Assembly: GCA_014885115.2 (NCBI GenBank)
Contig: WKLE02002769.1
Coordinates: 1 to 11,149 of the forward strand
Direction of reading: 5' to 3'
From: Asterionellopsis glacialis
Taxonomy: Eukaryota; Bacillariophyta; Plagiogrammaphyceae; Rhaphoneidales; Asterionellopsidaceae
Length of the DNA stretch: 11,149 nt
The notes below the pieces were generated by a model. That model was not told where the DNA came from. It searched no databases and saw only the letters and a program-made list of their open reading frames with translations. A program made the translations under genes and the position numbers. This document shows, piece after piece, positions 6,680 to 11,149 of this stretch. Numbering within the stretch: position 1 is the stretch's first letter; each line of letters begins with the position of its first letter.

Positions 6680-7328
6680 TCCGCGACAAGTCGACAACAG
6701 CAACAACAACACCGTTCAAACGAAACACCACCAGAACAAATTGTGACATTGCCACCACTGGCAAGATTAGTGAACGCCTTGTTAACAGGTTTAAACGAAT
6801 TGCGGCGATGCGTATTACCAGGTATCTTTGGAAAATTGCGATCCGCACTCGATGAAATGGTGATTGAAATTCAACAAATTTTACATCCAATGAACGTGCT
6901 GAGGTGAAGCAAAGGAATTAAGTGAAGTTGCTGCCCATATGAAAGTCTTCTTTGGAGAATTATCAAATCGATTGTATGTATGGAGCCTTGATCGTATGGA
7001 GCCTTGGAAACAGCATTAGTTGATTATGAAAGTGGCAAGAAGTATCTTTACAAGGAAGAGAAGAAGAGGGATGAGGCTTCGATTACAGATGAAGATGATG
7101 AGGACGGGGGGAAAGAAGATGAGCAAAGGCCAATGAACGAAAATATTGTAACCGACGACGAATGTGGTGCAAATGATGAGTCACTACGGGGTGGAGAAAT
7201 CGTTGCTGTCGGAAAAAGAATCGCCACGAGTACCGACACCGACTGAGGAGTCCGAAGTACAGCAAGAAATCACAGCAGAAAAAGGATGGAACGAAGAAGA
7301 TATCGGAGGCGATGATGTCTACTCGTAG
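6680..7328 (+). pseudogene. COG8-like C-terminal fragment, truncated and frameshifted
   Basis: After a Gln-rich start the plus strand reads LPPLARLVNALLTGLNELRR and then CVLPGIFGKL. This matches the PPLA-x2-N...LR-x-C-x-P pattern I recall from the C-terminal part of COG8, a subunit of the conserved oligomeric Golgi tethering complex. The reading then moves through other frames: KELSEVAAHMKVFFGELSNR (from 6912), YGALETALVDYESGKKYLYK (split by a 16-bp partial duplication at 6978-7006), an acidic stretch, and after a shift in an A run near 7212 a C-terminus ending GWNEEDIGGDDVYS with TAG at 7326-7328. Only about 215 residues remain of a protein usually near 600. The upstream part is missing where the foldback element begins. 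Several frameshifts make a pseudogene likely. Alternatives are a diverged gene of another tethering factor or local sequence errors. Confidence 0.5.
6978..7006 (+). repeat. 16-bp partial tandem duplication in the COG8-like remnant
   Basis: GTATGGAGCCTTG occurs at 6978-6990 and 6994-7006, a period of 16 bases. The duplication shifts the frame within a segment that otherwise reads as continuous coding sequence. It is direct evidence of decay. Confidence 0.8.
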
Positions 7329-7375
7329 GATATGCCAATTTGATTGAACATCCAAACTTTAGAAAGTCATAGTTA

Positions 7376-7391
7376 AATTAGTTTTCTAATT
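7376..7391. other. Small hairpin between convergent gene ends
   Basis: AATTAG, a TTTT loop and CTAATT form a perfect 6-bp stem in the 80-bp gap between the COG8-like stop (7328) and the kinesin stop (7409). It could mark 3'-end processing of either transcript. It is short and AT-rich, so chance is possible. Confidence 0.3.
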
Positions 7392-7408
7392 ATAGGAGCC
7401 GCAAATGT

Positions 7409-10400
7409 TTAACAGCTAAAGTTGGCCACCGCTTTGAGATCGACCTTATTCACTTTTGCAGCAAAACGAAGACTGCTCAAGCTCTCGTGAAAATGGGAGC
7501 TGAGTGGACTACAACATACAATTGCTAAGGTTTTTGAATTGCCCCCAAGACTGTTTTGAAGGAGGAATGTGAGTTTCGACTCACGGTAGGGAATCACTTT
7601 GTCTCCATTTTGAAGCTTTTCAATGACGTTGGAAAGAACGCTCAACGATGAGTTGATGTGTTTTGTTTCCGTCAACAAACTCCCCTAAAGAAAAAGGATG
7701 AAAGGGCGAAAAGAAGAAAAATATAGAACGGAGAAAAAAATTGTATTGTTGAGCTGCAAGCAGTGAATAGTAATTCAAAGTGACATAGTTGATGACTTAC
7801 CGTTGCACCACTTTTGTCAAGGCGCTCACTACCTGCTAAATCACAGACGTGTAACTTTCCTTCTTGGGTGACTCCATCATTTTTCTTAACCTTGAAATGG
7901 ATGGTGAAAATCATGTGGCTTCGAGAACTTTCAGCATTGGACATGGTTGCCTTTACGCAACGACGCTTTTGAGCCATGGCAAGCACATTCATGACATCTT
8001 CAACACTCTTAGCTGAAACCACAATGTTTCCTACGGCTTCATTCGAACTTAATTTCAGATTGATTTCTTTTCCATTAGGGCCACTCTTTGTAGCTAGCAA
8101 GTCTCGTACTTTATCATTGTAAATTTCAAGGAGCTCAACAGACAATACAACTTTTGTCTCACCGCGGGACAATGCCTCGAGTTCCTTCTTGGTGTCAAAA
8201 AATTTTCTAACAGAGCGACCAATTATACCCTCATTAGAAGACTCTCCGAGCATAGTGTATGTTTTTCCACTACCAGTTTGGCCATAGGCAAAGATGCAAA
8301 CATTGTAACCATCAATCGCACTTTGTACGAGGGGCTCTGTCGCTTCCCAGATGTCATTTTGACCATGCGAAGGCGAAAAGACATGGTCAAATCCGAACTT
8401 CCACTTTTTTTGCCGCTGCTTTAGACCACCACGATTTTTGTATGGCTCTTTCATCTCGATCAGGTTCTTGGTGAGGTCATCTGCAGAAGTTTGGGATGAC
8501 TTTCCATTCTTTTCTTCTCTGTCATACACTCCTGGGAAACGAAATAGTTGCTCACCAAGACTTGTTTCGTCATGCTTCCTCTTTCTCCCTTTCGTTGCCT
8601 GTGTAGCCGGTTCTAGTTGTTCTGTTTCTTCCTTGATGGTTGGGCGGACACGAACGTAGACCCGAATGTTTCCACTCAGTTGCATCACACGGTTATGCAA
8701 GTCACGGCGGATCCGGTCACTTTCCCGTAGTTTTCTGAAGAGTTCATTTTCTCGTTCATCAAATGACTTCATTCTATTTTCTGCATCATCTCTTTGTTGA
8801 GATGTCTTCTGGAGCGAATCATCAAGCTCAGTAATTTGAAGTTGGCGATTACGAAGTTCTTTTTCCAACGTCTGGATGCGTTCTTTTTCTAAAGCAAGGT
8901 CGTTATTTAGTTTCTCTAACGAAGCAGATGTAGTCGAACAATTTGCCATTGCCTCTTCTTTCGCAAGGGAAGCATCATTGATTTTCTCTAGAGCATCTGA
9001 GTACTTTGATTCCAAATCCTGAGTTGCCTGCTCTGAATTTTTTAGCTTTGCCTCCATATCTTTCATAACGGTTTGCATATTCTTGATTTGAGACTCCAAC
9101 TGGCTTTTGATCTTTTGGGCTTCATGAGCAATCTGTTGAGATCGCTCTTTCTCTTGCAAAAGTTCGTTTTTTGTTTCCGTTACATCTGATTCCAACTTTT
9201 CCACTTTCTGGCGTTTACTTCCGTCTTCATTCTTTAATTGTTCATAAGCCGTTTGGGTTTTCGTAGAAGATTCTTCGAACTGTTTACGTTCGTACTCGAG
9301 TTTCTCTTTCATTGCGTTGACTTCATTTTGAAGGAGAGATTCAATCGAATCTTGACTCTCCTTTAAAGCCTTCTCGGTTAGAGCGGCACATTCCTTTTGT
9401 ATCTTTAATTCTTGAAGTGCCTGTTTCAGCTGAGCCTCAGATTCTGGCAAAAGTTGGTTTTCAAAGGCATCAATTGCTTCTTCGCAATCAGCGAGGTGCT
9501 TTTCCAGTTCAGCTTTTTGTTTGTTCGCCGATTCTAAATCAGACAAAAGCTTACGATTACTTTGGACAAGGCTATCCATCTCAGCAATTAGTTTTGTCTT
9601 ACCCTCCTCGCTTCCTGCACGCATCGCTTCCAATTGAGTTTGTGCGTTTCTAAGTTTGCCTTCTGCAGCGCTGACACTCATTTGTAATTCTTTCACCTCA
9701 TTCAAGAGAGCTGTATTTTGTTCACGGAGATTTGCTTCGGTTTCCTCTAATCCTTTAATTAACGCACTAGATTCGCGTTTGCTTGCGTCCAAGTCACTCT
9801 CAAGCCTGGTCTTTTCACAAAGATATGTTTCTTTGGCAGTTGCGAAGTTGGTTTCCAATGTTTTGACTTCTGATTGAAGATTCTTTGTGGTTTCCTCAAG
9901 TTTTGCGTTTGATTGAGAAAGTTCTTGGCACCGACTCTTTTGTACTTCAAGCTCCACTTTGTAAACTTGATTTTGCATTGATTCACTTGCTGACTGCTCG
10001 TTGTTAGCTTTAGTATTCAAAAATTGTGCTAAAGCTTCATTCATGGTATCTTTGAAGCCAGACAACTCTTTTAGGACCTGATCACTGTCCGCTGAGGATG
10101 ATCGATGAGAGGAAGCGCGACTGTTCTGATCAAATGAGTCTTCTTCCGTAGTGATATTGGAAGAAGCACCAGATAGATTGAGGCGCGACTGTTCGATTTC
10201 CATTTCGCCTTCATTCTCTCTTACCAAAAGCAATTGACTTTCTCTTTTCTTGGCAAGTCGCACTTCTCGTTCGCGTTCACGACGTTCCAAATCAAGACGC
10301 TCTCTCTCTTGATTCTTTTGCTGGTTCGGTGGAGAAAAATTCAATATAACTCCACCACCATTCGGTTCGATTGGAGGAGCTGGTGGAAGACGGGACACCG

Positions 10401-10796
10401 TTTTTTTCTTTTTGGACGCCGATCGCGTTTCTCGAGGTGATATTTCTCCACCTCTCTCTTGAAGGACCTGAAAGTTTAGAGTGAACAGAAAAAGGAATGT
10501 AAGCCACCTTGATGATTTGTAGCTTGGTTTAGGGCTCAAAAATAAGTTTGCACAGAAAGAATGCTTACCTTCCAATATGGTGTTGGCCCGGGAGAATGAC
10601 CGGCATTAACAGAATTGGATGCTTGATTTTCCTTGTCTAGGACACTGTCGTTCCGTTTTTTATTCGACAAACTTGATCTGCGCTTCATGGCCTTTGATCG
10701 TGTCATTCTGGTGGATGATTTGATAGTTTTTGGCAATGACTGACGACGAGTGTCGCCAGCTTTTTCCGTCGAGGTACGGCTGCTTGCCAATGGCAT
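7409..10796 (-). CDS. Kinesin-14 (C-terminal motor kinesin), three exons
   Basis: Exons are 10796-10569, 10467-7801 and 7684-7409, giving 76+889+91 = 1056 residues with phase-0 junctions. The product is a microtubule motor, minus-end directed by family rule, probably acting in spindle assembly. The N-terminus is basic (KRRSSLSNKKR, NLS-like), with RSSL and KEN (55-57) degradation-type motifs. Residues about 240-665 form a long coiled coil. The neck HNRVMQLSGNIRVYVRVRP meets the motor near 675. P-loop GQTGSGKT is at 805-812, switch I NAESSRSH at 920-927, switch II DLAGSER at 952-958, then PYRESKLTFLLQNSLGGNSK in exon 3. All nucleotide-binding motifs are intact. The segment between VRVRP and FGFDHVF is roughly 40 residues longer than in animal kinesin-14. 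The start is the first ATG of an open exon (CAAAATGC context). Neck placement before the motor defines kinesin-14; subfamily is uncertain. Confidence 0.95.
7685..7800 (-). other. Kinesin intron 2 (116 bp)
   Basis: The donor reads ACG|GTAAGTC and the acceptor, after a pyrimidine-rich tract, CTTTAG|GGGAGT. Splicing joins LDKSGAT to GSLLTETKHINSSL. This restores the standard kinesin sequence after switch II in phase 0. Without splicing the frame runs into unrelated sequence. Confidence 0.93.
10468..10568 (-). other. Kinesin intron 1 (101 bp)
   Basis: The donor is AAG|GTAAGC and the acceptor CTTTCAG|GTCC. Removal joins PTPYWK to VLQERGG in phase 0. The intron has an in-frame TGA on the exon 1 side, so it must be spliced to connect the ATG at 10796 with the long exon. 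Confidence 0.88.
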
Positions 10797-11058
10797 TTTG
10801 AATTTGAAAAGAGCGAAGCAAAAGGGTTGATCTATCTCTTTATCTTTGTCAAGAAGAATATATGCAGATATTGCTGCCCTTCAACTTCGTGTTGTGCTGT
10901 AAGACCTACTCCTGACAATGGCAAGTGTTGATGGCTATTTGTTACGTTTGTTCTGTCGCCTCACTTTTTCGGAGAAAAACAACCGCCACTTTTTTGAACT
11001 TGAGATCAGCCCACATTCACTCCCTGGCATAAACCTGAAATCTCACCCCCTTGAGACA
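10797..11058 (-). promoter_or_regulatory. Upstream flank of the kinesin gene
   Basis: No gene is visible between the kinesin ATG and the tRNA-like sequence near the window edge. The first 50 bases upstream are AT-rich. I see no clear TATA box at a persuasive distance, so the transcription start cannot be placed. Regulatory function is inferred from position only. Confidence 0.3.
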
Positions 11059-11111
11059 GATTTGAACGGGGCGAACCTCTTGTGCTAGTGGGTGTTAGCA
11101 CCGACTCCTAC
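11059..11111 (-). repeat. tRNA-like A/B box pair, possible SINE head
   Basis: On the minus strand a perfect B-box core (GTTCAAATC, 11067-11059) lies about 35 bases downstream of TAGGAGTCGG (11110-11101). The latter resembles an A box with two bases missing. A GGTG-CTAA-CACC mini-stem lies where a D arm would be. Acceptor and anticodon stems do not pair well, so this is not a functional tRNA gene. A tRNA-derived SINE head or a decayed tRNA is possible. The window ends too soon to see the boundaries. Confidence 0.3.
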
Positions 11112-11149
11112 GCGAATTCTCCGTAGGCCCTTGGTATGTATCGGGAGTC

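Noticed and set aside
6905..7010. An intron in the COG8-like region that would explain the frame changes without decay.
   Set aside because: GT-AG pairs tried here (for example from 6904 to 7012) lead to a stop soon after joining. The intervening sequence itself reads as coding in another frame, and a 16-bp duplication is visible.
8259..10440. Open frames on the plus strand opposite the kinesin exon.
   Set aside because: Antisense shadows of a long intact coding exon, without motifs.

Overview
The window looks like nuclear DNA of a eukaryotic microbe. One intact spliced gene has two short GT-AG introns (101 and 116 bp) and encodes a C-terminal-motor kinesin (kinesin-14). It is surrounded by nested, decaying mobile DNA. 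A Ty1/copia-type RNase H domain, compact introns and moderate base composition fit a stramenopile, most plausibly a diatom. That assignment is inference from style, not a database result.

Layout. Positions 1-756 hold little: an 18-bp perfect palindrome and a weak, interrupted plus-strand coding remnant. Positions 757-2652 and 4774-5161 are two halves of one decayed minus-strand gene of roughly 700 codons. I believe it belongs to a repeat-encoded, unnamed protein family with a WCxYC motif, a GNDCRKL motif and a PKxH...GIGD...HQ motif. It is broken by stops, by at least two frameshifts and by a 107-bp insertion between 19-bp direct repeats. It was then split, in antisense orientation, by a structurally complete 2121-bp copia-type LTR element (2653-4773). 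This element has 93-bp TG...CA LTRs, a perfect 5-bp target duplication (AACAC), a copia-style half-tRNA primer binding site and a G-rich polypurine tract. Its interior keeps a gag-position ORF and the RNase H end of pol. Protease, integrase and the RT catalytic core are missing, so it is an internally deleted, non-autonomous derivative.

Positions 5162-6208 show no convincing gene. At 6209-6359 a short motif occurs four times and brackets two hairpins. At 6383-6678 lies a 296-bp foldback (MITE-like) element with perfect 62-bp inverted ends. Its right end abuts a 5'-truncated, frameshifted plus-strand remnant (about 6680-7328) that resembles the C-terminus of COG8, a subunit of the conserved oligomeric Golgi complex.

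The remainder (10796 down to 7409, minus strand) is the intact kinesin-14 gene: three exons and 1056 codons of protein. It has a basic N-terminus with a KEN box, a long coiled coil, and a complete C-terminal motor with a lengthened segment before the P-loop. The kinesin converges on the COG8 remnant across an 80-bp gap. Its upstream flank has no second gene, but near the window edge carries a tRNA-like A/B-box pair that could be the head of a tRNA-derived SINE.
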